The position numbers were made by a program, and so were the translations under genes. This document shows, in pieces, positions 1 to 7,632 of a stretch of DNA of 59,726 nucleotides. Position 1 is the stretch's first letter; each line of letters starts with the position of its first letter. Below the pieces are notes generated by a model that searched no databases, was not told where the DNA came from, and saw nothing but the letters and a program-made list of their open reading frames with translations. The stretch is from an uncultured Bacilli bacterium (lineage in GTDB: Bacteria; Bacillota_I; Bacilli_A; RF39; UBA660), in contig CAJUKM010000003.1 in NCBI GenBank assembly GCA_910587535.1, positions 1 through 59,726 of the forward strand, given 5' to 3'.

Positions 1-1
1 A

Positions 2-415
2 CATGTCATATCTAGAGAAAGAGAAGAAAAATATCCAAAGGTTTCGAAATATTATATAATTTATAATGGGAGTCAGGAAGTTTATAGGACTATCCATCTT
101 AGGGAAAGTAGTACAGAGTCTTTATCCATAGGTCTTCATGTAACAGGAACATTTAAAGAGTCGTATAGTATTTGTTTCTCCACAGAGATGGGAGAAGCAG
201 AAGTTGATCTCAGTAAAGAAGAATATGAAGTATTATTTGAATTAATAAAATCATACAGCGAAAGTGATAATCTCTATGAATTTTTAAGTGATAACATAGA
301 CTTGTTAAATAAATACTTAGATTTAATAAGAGTTAAAAATGCTGAATATTATGAACATTTATGTGGTTTAATAAATAAATACATTGAACAAGCAAAAGTT
401 CTACGTTACGAATAG
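2..415 (+). CDS. 3' part of an unrecognised gene, cut by the window edge
   Basis: The reading frame is open from base 2 through the ATG at 188 to the TAG at 413-415, so the gene starts outside the window and the ATG at 188 is probably internal. About 137 residues are visible. The first half looks like beta strands; the second is charged and helical (residues after 188 rich in E, L, N and Y), ending in a soluble C-terminus. There is no signal peptide, membrane segment or motif in the visible part. The stop codon lies in the loop region of an intrinsic terminator, so this is the last gene of its transcript. I do not recognise the family. Confidence 0.6.
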   Translation, partial: HVISREREEKYPKVSKYYIIYNGSQEVYRTIHLRESSTESLSIGLHVTGTFKESYSICFSTEMGEAEVDLSKEEYEVLFELIKSYSESDNLYEFLSDNIDLLNKYLDLIRVKNAEYYEHLCGLINKYIEQAKVLRYE

Positions 416-432
416 AGTAACGTAGTTTTTTT
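401..432 (+). terminator. Intrinsic terminator of the first gene
   Basis: A 9-bp perfect stem, CTACGTTAC (401-409) with GTAACGTAG (417-425), has a 7-base loop and is followed by seven T. It overlaps the stop codon of the preceding gene. Confidence 0.9.
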
Positions 433-515
433 ATCTATTCCTTTTTATTTTTTTTTAATTTTTGCCTGATTTTTGATATACTATTCTTAATAAAAAATGA
501 TCTATGGAGGATACT

Positions 516-1007
516 ATGAAACCAATAATACGCAAAAGAAAAGTGGAAGATTCTGAAGAACTAGCCCACGCTATCGCTATTGTATGGAACACTACTTATA
601 AAGGTATAGTAGATGAAGATTTTTTAATAGGACTATCGAATAATGAAAAATATTCCGCCTTAAGGCTTAAAAACAGTATTATGGATCAACCATATTATTA
701 CGTTCTAGTATTAGAAAACAAAATAATTGGGTGGATATACTTCACGATGGAAAGCGATAGTCATGTCGATTCAGCTGAAATTCATTCGTTATACGTATTA
801 AAAGAATATCAAGGTATGGGATATGGTAAATTGCTATACGACTATGCAGTAGATGAAATAAGGAAAAATGCAATAAGTAAACTTATAATAGGTTGTTTGG
901 ATAAAAATCCATCTAACGACTTCTACATACATCTAGGAGGAAAACAGATTGGAAACAGAATGTTTAGAGAAAAATATCTAGAGAACATTTACTTATTTGA
1001 GTTATAA
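516..1007 (+). CDS. GNAT-family N-acetyltransferase
   Basis: Probable acetyl-CoA-dependent N-acetyltransferase of about 163 residues; the acceptor substrate cannot be told from sequence. The GNAT core is visible: a beta strand reading VLVLENKIIGWIYF, then IHSLYVLKEYQGMGYGKLLYDYA, where Q-G-M-G-Y-G-K is the acetyl-CoA pyrophosphate loop (motif A), then a C-terminal GNRMFREKYLENIYLFEL strand typical of the fold. An upstream in-frame ATG at 504 overlaps the GGAGG ribosome site (506-510), so the ATG at 516, five bases after that site, is the better start. It is a single gene between two transcripts. Confident on the family, not on the role. Confidence 0.88.
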   Translation: MKPIIRKRKVEDSEELAHAIAIVWNTTYKGIVDEDFLIGLSNNEKYSALRLKNSIMDQPYYYVLVLENKIIGWIYFTMESDSHVDSAEIHSLYVLKEYQGMGYGKLLYDYAVDEIRKNAISKLIIGCLDKNPSNDFYIHLGGKQIGNRMFREKYLENIYLFEL

Positions 1008-1100
1008 AAGAAATAAAAATTTAACACGAATCTCTTTTCTTTTTATTTCCAGTTAAGATTAGAGGAAGTTACATAATAGTTTAAAATTTTTGCGTTTTTT

Positions 1101-1130
1101 TCTACAATTTGCACAAAATAATGGTATAAT
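1101..1130 (+). promoter_or_regulatory. Promoter for the polysaccharide deacetylase gene
   Basis: TCTACA (1101-1106), 18-base spacer, consensus TATAAT (1125-1130). The -35 box matches four of six consensus bases. The start codon lies 17 bases after the -10 box, so the leader is very short. Confidence 0.55.
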
Positions 1131-1147
1131 GGAATAGAGGTTGTAAT

Positions 1148-2410
1148 ATGAGCAGTACATTTTTAAAAATTCTATCGAGATATACTTATGCATTAATATT
1201 TGCCATGATGCTTAAAATACTTATCGTAGACTTTTCAGCGGCTAAGATGGATGTAATTGCATATGTAGATTTAAATGGGAACTACGCTATAAAATATGAT
1301 GAAGTATCAGTTTCTAACGAAGTCGAAAATGAAGAAAAAGAGGATTTAAACGGATTCAAAAAGCCTTATTTTTCTAAAAATGAAGGACTCAACGAAATAG
1401 TCTCTAAATATATCGATGAAAATAAATGCAGTTACCTAGATTACAATGTTTATGGAATAGATAATAGTAAATTGAATCTCTTTCTCGATTGTGGAAATCC
1501 AGTTAATACAGTATATAATCATAAGACGAATAAAGAAGTTTCTTTTGATACACTCATAAAAGATAAAGACGCCTTCTATGAATCTTCTAAAAGACTCTTA
1601 GCCTTAAAGTACCCTAAATTCGTCGTCGAAGATATCGATTACGATAAAGCTCAATACGATATTAGATCTAACGAGCTAATAGGCTATTACAACAGTAAAG
1701 AATATGGTAAAGCGACGGTTAAAATAAACTATAATGAAATAAAAGATATGATGACATATGAGCAAAACTATGATGATGCCTATGATAACGAAACTTTTCA
1801 ATTAGACAAAAACAAAAAGACTATAGCTTTTACATTCGACGATGGACCTAGTGATTACGATTTAAAAATAATCGACGCACTAGTAGATAGTCATGCCACT
1901 GCGACGTTCTTCTTGGTAGGAAATAGAATGAGATCTTTTCCGAAGAGTATAGAAAAGATGATAAGTACTAAGATGGAAGTGGGGAACCACACATATGATC
2001 ACAAATCTTTAGCAGGATTATCCAACGAAAAAATAAAGGAACAAATAACGAAGACTAACGACATCTTCTATGAGATGACAAAACAGAATATAAAACTCTT
2101 AAGACCATCATATGGTGCGGTTAATTCGCGAGTACAAGTCCAAGTGGGGATGCCTATAATTCTATGGGATATAGATACGCTGGATTGGAAGTCTAGAAAT
2201 GCCGAAAAAGTGTACAACGAGATAATGAAACACAAATCAGATGGCTCCATAGTATTGATGCATAGCCTTTATGCATCTACCCTGGAAGCTGTAAAAAAGG
2301 CATTACCAGCACTATACAAAGAAGGGTACCAAGTCGTGTCAGTGGGGGAATTAGCAAAACTCAAAGGAGTTTCATTAGACCCTGGTAAAACGATATTAAA
2401 TATCAAATAA
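1148..2410 (+). CDS. Membrane-anchored polysaccharide deacetylase (NodB domain)
   Basis: Predicted carbohydrate esterase family 4 enzyme that removes acetyl groups from peptidoglycan or another surface polysaccharide outside the membrane. Residues 13-32 form one hydrophobic segment, probably an uncleaved anchor. Residues 35-220 form a variable extracellular region. The NodB domain fills the C-terminal half: TFDDGP at 229-234 (catalytic Asp and metal-binding Asp), NHTYDH at 280-285 (metal-binding histidines), RPSYGA, DIDTLDW, and the late LMHS motif. All five CE4 motifs are present, so it should be active. RBS GAGG precedes the ATG by seven bases. It is transcribed alone. Peptidoglycan N-acetylglucosamine deacetylase (PdaA/PgdA-like) is the likely role; the exact substrate is inference. 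Confidence 0.9.
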   Translation: MSSTFLKILSRYTYALIFAMMLKILIVDFSAAKMDVIAYVDLNGNYAIKYDEVSVSNEVENEEKEDLNGFKKPYFSKNEGLNEIVSKYIDENKCSYLDYNVYGIDNSKLNLFLDCGNPVNTVYNHKTNKEVSFDTLIKDKDAFYESSKRLLALKYPKFVVEDIDYDKAQYDIRSNELIGYYNSKEYGKATVKINYNEIKDMMTYEQNYDDAYDNETFQLDKNKKTIAFTFDDGPSDYDLKIIDALVDSHATATFFLVGNRMRSFPKSIEKMISTKMEVGNHTYDHKSLAGLSNEKIKEQITKTNDIFYEMTKQNIKLLRPSYGAVNSRVQVQVGMPIILWDIDTLDWKSRNAEKVYNEIMKHKSDGSIVLMHSLYASTLEAVKKALPALYKEGYQVVSVGELAKLKGVSLDPGKTILNIK

Positions 2411-2413
2411 TTC

Positions 2414-2442
2414 TTGACTTGAAGAGGGAAATTCGGTAAAAT
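2414..2442 (+). promoter_or_regulatory. Promoter of tRNA-Ser
   Basis: TTGACT (2414-2419), 17-base spacer, TAAAAT (2437-2442). The tRNA begins 16 bases downstream. Confidence 0.8.
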
Positions 2443-2457
2443 GAATTTGTTCTTTAT

Positions 2458-2548
2458 GGAGTAGTACTCAAGAGGCTGAAGAGGCGCCCCTGCTAAGGGT
2501 GTAGGTCGGGAAACTGGCGCGAGAGTTCAAATCTCTCCTACTCCGCCA
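2458..2548 (+). tRNA. tRNA-Ser (anticodon GCT)
   Basis: Acceptor arms GGAGTAG (2458-2464) and CTACTCC (2538-2544) pair fully, followed by G and an encoded CCA. The anticodon loop CTGCTAA gives anticodon GCT, reading AGC/AGT serine codons. The T arm is GAGAG-TTCAAAT-CTCTC. The long variable arm, for a total of 91 bases, is as expected for a class II tRNA. It has its own promoter and terminator. Confidence 0.97.
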
Positions 2549-2560
2549 TAAGATTTTTAT

Positions 2561-2588
2561 ACCTCGGTATTAGACGAGGTTTTATTTT
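2561..2588 (+). terminator. Terminator of tRNA-Ser
   Basis: ACCTCG (2561-2566) pairs with CGAGGT (2575-2580) over an 8-base loop, followed by TTTATTTT. Confidence 0.85.
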
Positions 2589-2599
2589 GCAATTTTTTC

Positions 2600-2628
2600 T
2601 TTACACAAAAATTTAAGCATGATATAAT
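2600..2628 (+). promoter_or_regulatory. Promoter of pyk
   Basis: TTTACA (2600-2605), 17-base spacer, TATAAT (2623-2628), 18 bases ahead of the pyk start codon. Confidence 0.85.
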
Positions 2629-2646
2629 TCTTAATTGGTGATTAGT

Positions 2647-4062
2647 ATGAGAAAAACAAAAATTGTCTGCACTATCGGACCGGCTTCCGATAATTATGAG
2701 ACTTTAAAAAAGATGATGTTAAGTGGGATGAATGTTGCACGAGTAAACTTTTCCCATGGAAGTTGGACAGAACAAAAGCCTAAAGTAGATCTAATTAAAA
2801 AGTTGCGTGAAGAGTTGAACTTGCCAGTTGCTATCCTTTTAGATACTAAAGGGCCTGAAATTAGATTAGGAAAGTTTGAAGATAAAGTACTACTCGAAGA
2901 AAACAGCACTTTTACGCTTAGAAATGATGACATAGTTGGAAATGAACACGAAGCTAGTATATCTTATAAAGAACTTTACAAAGACTTAAATAAAGGTTCA
3001 TTTCTACTGTTTGATGACGGTCTTATTAAATTAGAAGTTACAGAGATATCTGGTAAAGATATCGTCTGTAGAGTATTAAACTCTAACTATATATCTAGCA
3101 ACAAAAGTGTAAACGTTCCAGACGTTAAATTAAACTTACCTAGCTTAACTCAAAAAGATATCGATGACATAAATGGTGGAATAGACAACGACGTTGATTA
3201 CATAGCGGCTTCTTTCGTAAGAAGAAAAGAAGATGTCTTAGCTGTTAGAAATATACTAGAAGCAAGAAATTCCAATATTAAGATAATATCTAAAATAGAA
3301 AATAGGGAAGGTCTTGAAAACTTCGATGAGATTCTAGAAGTATCTGACGGAGTTATGGTCGCAAGAGGAGATTTAGGAGTCGAAATACCATTCTCAGAAG
3401 TGCCTATAGTCCAAAAAGAAATGATTAAAAAGACTTTCATGGATGGAAAAATAGTCATAACTGCTACTCAAATGATGGAGTCTATGATTTCTAGTCCTAA
3501 TCCGACACGTGCAGAGGTGAGCGATGTTGCTAACGCCATCTTCGACGGGACTAGTGCTATCATGTTAAGTGGTGAAACAGCTGTTGGTAAATATCCGGTA
3601 GAATGTATAGAAAAGATGGATTCGATTGCTAAAGATGTCGAAGCTTCTATCGATTATTGGAAGAGATTTAGATTGAGAGAAGTACCTAAAAAGAACTTCG
3701 AATACATAATCAACCATGCAATGGTTACAACTGCTTTAAATATCGATGTAAAAGCCATCTTCTGTTATACTTCTACGAGCGATACTCCTAGAATAGTAGC
3801 GAGTTTAATGCCAAAATGTCAGATCTATGTAACTACTAGTAATAAAAACGTATATTATCAACTATCTCTAGTATGGGGATTAAATCCAAAATATGTGGTT
3901 GAAGAGACCGATCCGAAGAAGATGATCATGGACGACGTCAAATCTAGAGTAGAAGAGGGTAGACTTTCTAAAGGCGATATCATCTTAATAGCGGGAGGAA
4001 AATATATTCCAAGAGATACGAGAGAGATGAATAAAAGTATAGGAGGAATTTACTGCATATAA
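2647..4062 (+). CDS. pyk: Pyruvate kinase
   Basis: Last step of glycolysis: phosphoenolpyruvate plus ADP to pyruvate plus ATP, in the cytoplasm. At 471 residues it is the compact form, without the extra C-terminal PEP-utiliser-like domain of Bacillus enzymes. Visible motifs: KIVCTIGPAS at the N-terminus, NFSHGS, LDTKGPEIR, the active-site IISKIENREG with catalytic Lys near 216, VARGDLGVEIP, and TATQMMESM followed by NPTRAEVSDVANA. The allosteric C-terminal domain ends normally. A TTG at 2635 is in frame, but GGTGA (2637-2641) is the ribosome site for the ATG at 2647. The gene is monocistronic and ends in a terminator shared with the convergent def. Confidence 0.97.
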   Translation: MRKTKIVCTIGPASDNYETLKKMMLSGMNVARVNFSHGSWTEQKPKVDLIKKLREELNLPVAILLDTKGPEIRLGKFEDKVLLEENSTFTLRNDDIVGNEHEASISYKELYKDLNKGSFLLFDDGLIKLEVTEISGKDIVCRVLNSNYISSNKSVNVPDVKLNLPSLTQKDIDDINGGIDNDVDYIAASFVRRKEDVLAVRNILEARNSNIKIISKIENREGLENFDEILEVSDGVMVARGDLGVEIPFSEVPIVQKEMIKKTFMDGKIVITATQMMESMISSPNPTRAEVSDVANAIFDGTSAIMLSGETAVGKYPVECIEKMDSIAKDVEASIDYWKRFRLREVPKKNFEYIINHAMVTTALNIDVKAIFCYTSTSDTPRIVASLMPKCQIYVTTSNKNVYYQLSLVWGLNPKYVVEETDPKKMIMDDVKSRVEEGRLSKGDIILIAGGKYIPRDTREMNKSIGGIYCI

Positions 4063-4090
4063 AAAGCTTTCATTTAAGAAAGCTTTTTTT
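4061..4090. terminator. Shared bidirectional terminator of pyk and def
   Basis: AAAAAGCTTTC (4061-4071) and GAAAGCTTTTT (4078-4088) form an 11-bp stem with a 6-base loop. It has a T run after the stem on the plus strand and another on the minus strand. Confidence 0.92.
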
Positions 4091-4637
4091 AAATTGATCT
4101 CATTCTATCTTTATTTTTAAAAGGATTTTTCGGATCGATTTTATCGACGAATAAGATGCCGTCTAAGTGATCCATCTCGTGTTGGAATGCAACGGAGAGA
4201 TCTTCTCGAAGTCTATATGTGAATAATTCGCCATTCTCGTCGTATGCTTCAATTTTCATTCTTGCATATCGAGGAACGATTCCGTCGACTGGTCTATTGA
4301 CGGATAGGCAACCTTCACCTTCTTCAACATATATCAGTTCTTCACTGTGAGATAAGATTTTTGGATTGATAATGACATAATAGTCGAATTTTCCATCTTC
4401 GACTTCATCTACGACCACAAATATTCTTTTTGGAACTCCGAGCTGAATAAACGCTAGTCCCATACCAGGTCTTAAATTATACTTGTTTGAATATTCTTCG
4501 ATTTGACTCATCTCTAAATATTTTAAAGAATTCGCTATTAACTCTTTATCTTTATCCGAAAGTGGAAAGGTAACTTCTTTACTTATCTGTCTTAACATCT
4601 TGTTCTTTTCATCTAAAATTTTAATCTTTGGTAACAT
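4089..4637 (-). CDS. def: Peptide deformylase
   Basis: Removes the formyl group from the N-terminal methionine of new proteins. The 182-residue protein has the three deformylase motifs: GMGLAFIQ at 58-65 (usual GxGLAAxQ, with Phe in place of the second Ala), EGCLS at 108-112 (metal-binding Cys110), and QHEMDHL at 152-158 (metal-binding His153 and His157, catalytic Glu154). A longer frame starts 36 bases upstream, but the AGGGGTGA site sits just ahead of the ATG at 4637. The length and the insert near residues 46-57 fit the Gram-positive type 2 enzymes. Confidence 0.95.
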   Translation of the reverse strand: MLPKIKILDEKNKMLRQISKEVTFPLSDKDKELIANSLKYLEMSQIEEYSNKYNLRPGMGLAFIQLGVPKRIFVVVDEVEDGKFDYYVIINPKILSHSEELIYVEEGEGCLSVNRPVDGIVPRYARMKIEAYDENGELFTYRLREDLSVAFQHEMDHLDGILFVDKIDPKNPFKNKDRMRSI

Positions 4638-4663
4638 ATACTTCACCCCTAAACGATAAAATG

Positions 4664-4692
4664 ATTGTAACAAATTGTAATAAAAAAATCAA
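4664..4692 (-). promoter_or_regulatory. Promoter of def
   Basis: Read on the minus strand: TTGATT (4692-4687), 17-base spacer, TACAAT (4669-4664), 27 bases before the def start codon. Confidence 0.65.
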
Positions 4693-4698
4693 ATTTGC

Positions 4699-4724
4699 TT
4701 AACAAAATTTACTTTTTTTGTTAA
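4699..4724. promoter_or_regulatory. Inverted repeat in the def / carboxypeptidase divergent region
   Basis: TTAACAAA (4699-4706) and TTTGTTAA (4717-4724) form a perfect 8-bp dyad with a 10-base spacer between the two divergent genes. It could be an operator or a weak hairpin. No regulator is identified and no good sigma-A promoter for the plus-strand gene was found here. Confidence 0.35.
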
Positions 4725-4742
4725 ACTTTAATTGGTGATAGA

Positions 4743-5699
4743 ATGGCACGATTGCGTAAAATCAAACTCAAAAGAAGACTAAAAAGATTTATTCTATTCT
4801 CAGTTCTAATTTGTATACTGATATTGATGGGATATAAAGCATTCTTATATTATAAATACACGACGACTGATGAGTATAAACTAATCGATAAAGGATATGA
4901 AAAAGATACAGTCGAGTTATTTTTTGACAAATTGTCTGACCAAAATTTAGAATTCATCTATGAAGAAGACAAGATAGACTATTTAAAGGAAATCGTTAAA
5001 CAAGAATTTTTTATCGAAGAACGCTTTAAAGAATACTTAGAGTTTTATAAAGAAAACGGCAAAAAAAGTTTTGAGGATGTCGTAACTCTAGTAAACGTCG
5101 GTGCGACAAAAGATTGGTACGAAGATGCAATCATCACAGATATATCGAAAAACGAACTCGTCCTAGTCAATAAGTTTTACAGATTACCAGAAGATTATAA
5201 TCCTGGTGTTATAAAGAAATTCTCGAGTACATACGCTTATGGTGAAGTAAGTGCCGAAGAGACTTGTTATAACGCTTTCATAGAGATGGCAACCGCAGCA
5301 AAAAAGGACGGTATAACTTTAATACTCACTTCTGGTTATAGGACATATGCTTCTCAAAAAGCAGTTTACGACGACTTCAAGAGAAAAAAAGGCGAAGATT
5401 ATGCCGATGAATATGCAGCACGACCAGGACACAGCGAACACGAAACGGGCTTGGCACTAGATATTTTCACCTATAATGGTTTGATGGAAACTTTCAAAAC
5501 GACGCCGACATACGCTTGGCTCAAAGAACATGCCAAAGAATATGGGTTTATCGAAAGATATAAAGAAGGCGAAGATTATATGACTGGCTATGCGCCAGAG
5601 GCATGGCATTATAGATATGTCGGAGTAGATGTAGCTATGAAAATGGAAAGCATGGGCATGACCTATGACGAATACTATGCCTTTTATATAGATAGATGA
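4743..5699 (+). CDS. Membrane-anchored D,D-carboxypeptidase (peptidase M15B, VanY-like)
   Basis: Predicted zinc D-alanyl-D-alanine carboxypeptidase trimming peptidoglycan stem peptides outside the membrane. A basic N-terminus (RKIKLKRRLKR) and a transmembrane helix at about 16-34 anchor it. The catalytic M15B domain lies at about 155-315: SGYRTYASQ, then GHSEHETGLALDI with zinc ligands His233 and Asp240, and EAWHYRYVG with the third ligand His289 and catalytic Glu286. RBS GGTGAT lies five bases before the ATG. The stop overlaps the start of the DNA glycosylase gene (ATGA), so the two are translationally coupled. Whether it acts on the pentapeptide or on another D,D bond cannot be decided. Confidence 0.92.
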   Translation: MARLRKIKLKRRLKRFILFSVLICILILMGYKAFLYYKYTTTDEYKLIDKGYEKDTVELFFDKLSDQNLEFIYEEDKIDYLKEIVKQEFFIEERFKEYLEFYKENGKKSFEDVVTLVNVGATKDWYEDAIITDISKNELVLVNKFYRLPEDYNPGVIKKFSSTYAYGEVSAEETCYNAFIEMATAAKKDGITLILTSGYRTYASQKAVYDDFKRKKGEDYADEYAARPGHSEHETGLALDIFTYNGLMETFKTTPTYAWLKEHAKEYGFIERYKEGEDYMTGYAPEAWHYRYVGVDVAMKMESMGMTYDEYYAFYIDR

Positions 5700-6187
5700 A
5701 AGTAATCCATACCTTAGATCCGATATTTGACGAAAACAGTAGGACTTTAATTCTAGGTTCGATGCCCAGTATAAAGTCCCGAGAACTAAAAAAATATTAT
5801 GGACATAAGACCAATCGCTTTTGGAAAATATTAGAACGTCTTTATGGAGAACCGATTGACGATTGGAAAAAATTTATCCTAAATCACAACTTAGCCTTAT
5901 GGGACGTAATAGCAGAATGTGATATACACTCATCAAGCGATCGCACGATAAAAAATGTAGTCGTTAACGACGTATCTTCTTTGATTGCAAAGACAAAAAT
6001 CGAAAACATATTTCTTCTCGGTAAAAGTGCTTACGATTTATATAATAAATATTTAATAGAAAAAACGGGAATAGAAGGAAAATATTTACCGAGCACCTCT
6101 AGTGCGAATGCTTCTAAATCTTTAGAAGACTTAGTCGAAGAATATCATATCATCAAGGAAACTACTGAAAATTCAACAAAAAAATAG
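5696..6187 (+). CDS. DNA-deoxyinosine (hypoxanthine) glycosylase, UDG superfamily
   Basis: Predicted to excise hypoxanthine (deaminated adenine) from DNA. The 163-residue protein shows the UDG family 6 signatures: LILGSMPSIKSRELKKYYGH near residue 20, with an Asn in the following KTNRFW, then LALWDVIAECDIHSSSD, and the C-terminal LPSTSSANA motif (LPSTSPANA in most relatives). There is no iron-sulphur cluster. Its ATG overlaps the stop of the D,D-carboxypeptidase (ATGA) and no ribosome site is visible, so it depends on translational coupling to an envelope gene, an unusual pairing. The stop codon lies in the stem of a bidirectional terminator. Confidence 0.85.
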   Translation: MKVIHTLDPIFDENSRTLILGSMPSIKSRELKKYYGHKTNRFWKILERLYGEPIDDWKKFILNHNLALWDVIAECDIHSSSDRTIKNVVVNDVSSLIAKTKIENIFLLGKSAYDLYNKYLIEKTGIEGKYLPSTSSANASKSLEDLVEEYHIIKETTENSTKK

Positions 6188-6206
6188 TCGGCTGACTATT
6201 TTTTTT
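6178..6206. terminator. Bidirectional terminator between convergent genes
   Basis: An A-rich arm ending in TAGTC (to 6189) pairs with GACTA plus T run (6194-6205) over a 4-base loop GGCT. A/T runs lie on both sides. It serves the glycosylase gene (plus) and the ATP-grasp gene (minus), and overlaps both 3' ends. Confidence 0.88.
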
Positions 6207-7425
6207 CGAGAAAATATTTAGGATAATAGTGTATCTTTCTCGCATATTGTAAACATACGATGAATTTTCTTTTCCAAGAATTATCTTTTGCGTAGCGTAG
6301 AGTATGATATATTTCCTTGCGTTTTTTGAGTTTTTTTACTTTTTCTAAGATGTTGCCTTTTTTTACATATTTTTTAATTATATATAAAGGTACGTTCAAC
6401 CAAAGTACTTCTCTGTCGTTACCTATCGTAGGTGTTAAATTGCCATATATTAAATCCCTCACGTAGGCATCTTGTATAGAAGCACCTGCACAGGTAGTAA
6501 AATAAGAACTGCGTCCTGGGCGAGGGTTTATTTCAAATAGATAATATTCTCCAGTTTTTTCGTCTAGCTTGATATCAAAATTTGCTGCACCTTTAAATTT
6601 TATATCTTCTAAAAAGGCTTTAATTTTATTCATTAGCGGTATTACACCTTCAATCGATATTATAGCGGCATAGTTGCCGAATGTTGAAGGATGATATTCT
6701 TCTAAAATAGGTTCTCCTAGAGACATCACTTGTACTTTGCCAAATTTATCCGAATAGACATTTAGTACCCTCATGTTCGTATCGTCTCCACTTACGAATT
6801 CTTGAATCAGAAGTTCTTTTTGATAACTAGAATTATATATGGCCTCTATCTTAGAAAGAAGTTGATCTTCATCATCGATAAAATACACCTTTTCCTTCTC
6901 GTCGAAAGAGGAGTGTAAATATTCATAAGAATTAGAATTGTTAGGTTTTAAGATCAAAGGATAGGAGAAATCGACTTTTTTCATATTCTCTTTATAGTCA
7001 TTTGGCGTTACGACTATTGTCCTAGGATAGGGAAGATCGTATTTTTCACACATAGAATAAAAACTGATCTTATCATTAAAGCTTTTTAAAAGCTCATAAT
7101 CTATAAAATCGTTTTCATAAGCTGTCAGTCTATCACTACCTTTAGAAATCATCTCCATATAAAGGTCTGAACAAGGAATCAAAATCAACTTTTCGTATTC
7201 CTTTTTTAGTTTAGAAGCTAATTCCTCTAATACTTGCATCAAATGTTCTTGATCGTGTAATTTTTGATCGACTAGGACATCGAGAATCTTCGTAAATTTA
7301 CATACTTCCAAGATAGTCGTCGTAAGCGCTATAGGAACGATACCATATTTTTCATAAAATACTCTACCAAAACCATAAGCATTCTCGTCATATCCCAAGA
7401 TTACAGCCATAAATTCTTTTTTCAT
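6196..7425 (-). CDS. ATP-grasp carboxylate-amine ligase (D-aspartate ligase-like)
   Basis: ATP-dependent ligase joining a carboxylate to an amine. The N-terminal part (VILGYDENAYGFGR, then IPCSDLYMEMIS) is a preATP-grasp domain. The ATP-grasp core holds YPLILKPNNSNSY (ATP-binding Lys), LLIQEFVSGDD, and the metal-binding FEINPRPGRSSYF near residues 300-312. Size and order resemble the COG3919-type ligases that include the D-aspartate ligase of enterococci, which puts D-Asp into peptidoglycan crossbridges. The substrate here is inference. GTG codons at 7434 and 7428 are possible alternative starts; AGGA lies 10 bases before the ATG at 7425. It is transcribed alone. Confidence 0.8.
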   Translation of the reverse strand: MKKEFMAVILGYDENAYGFGRVFYEKYGIVPIALTTTILEVCKFTKILDVLVDQKLHDQEHLMQVLEELASKLKKEYEKLILIPCSDLYMEMISKGSDRLTAYENDFIDYELLKSFNDKISFYSMCEKYDLPYPRTIVVTPNDYKENMKKVDFSYPLILKPNNSNSYEYLHSSFDEKEKVYFIDDEDQLLSKIEAIYNSSYQKELLIQEFVSGDDTNMRVLNVYSDKFGKVQVMSLGEPILEEYHPSTFGNYAAIISIEGVIPLMNKIKAFLEDIKFKGAANFDIKLDEKTGEYYLFEINPRPGRSSYFTTCAGASIQDAYVRDLIYGNLTPTIGNDREVLWLNVPLYIIKKYVKKGNILEKVKKLKKRKEIYHTLRYAKDNSWKRKFIVCLQYARKIHYYPKYFLEKK

Positions 7426-7445
7426 CACAGTCACATCCTAGCAAA

Positions 7446-7474
7446 ATTATATTACATTTTTTACAAAATGACTA
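7446..7474 (-). promoter_or_regulatory. Promoter of the ATP-grasp gene
   Basis: Minus strand: TAGTCA (7474-7469), 17-base spacer, TATAAT (7451-7446). The -35 box is weak (four of six). Confidence 0.5.
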
Positions 7475-7632
7475 GAAGATAAATGAGCTAAAAAAATATT
7501 TTCTATTCTTTTCTAGAATTTTTAGAGTATCGAAGAATTGGAGTAAAAAATTGTGTAAATTAGTATTCCATTTTAAAGAATATTTTGTTACAATGAACAT
7601 GTATAAAAATACTTGTGAAGGAAGTGTAGTTT

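Noticed and set aside
1010..1049. Possible terminator after the GNAT gene (GAAATAAAAA with TTTTTATTTC)
   Set aside because: The stem is almost only A-T with a long loop and no T run after it; too weak to call.
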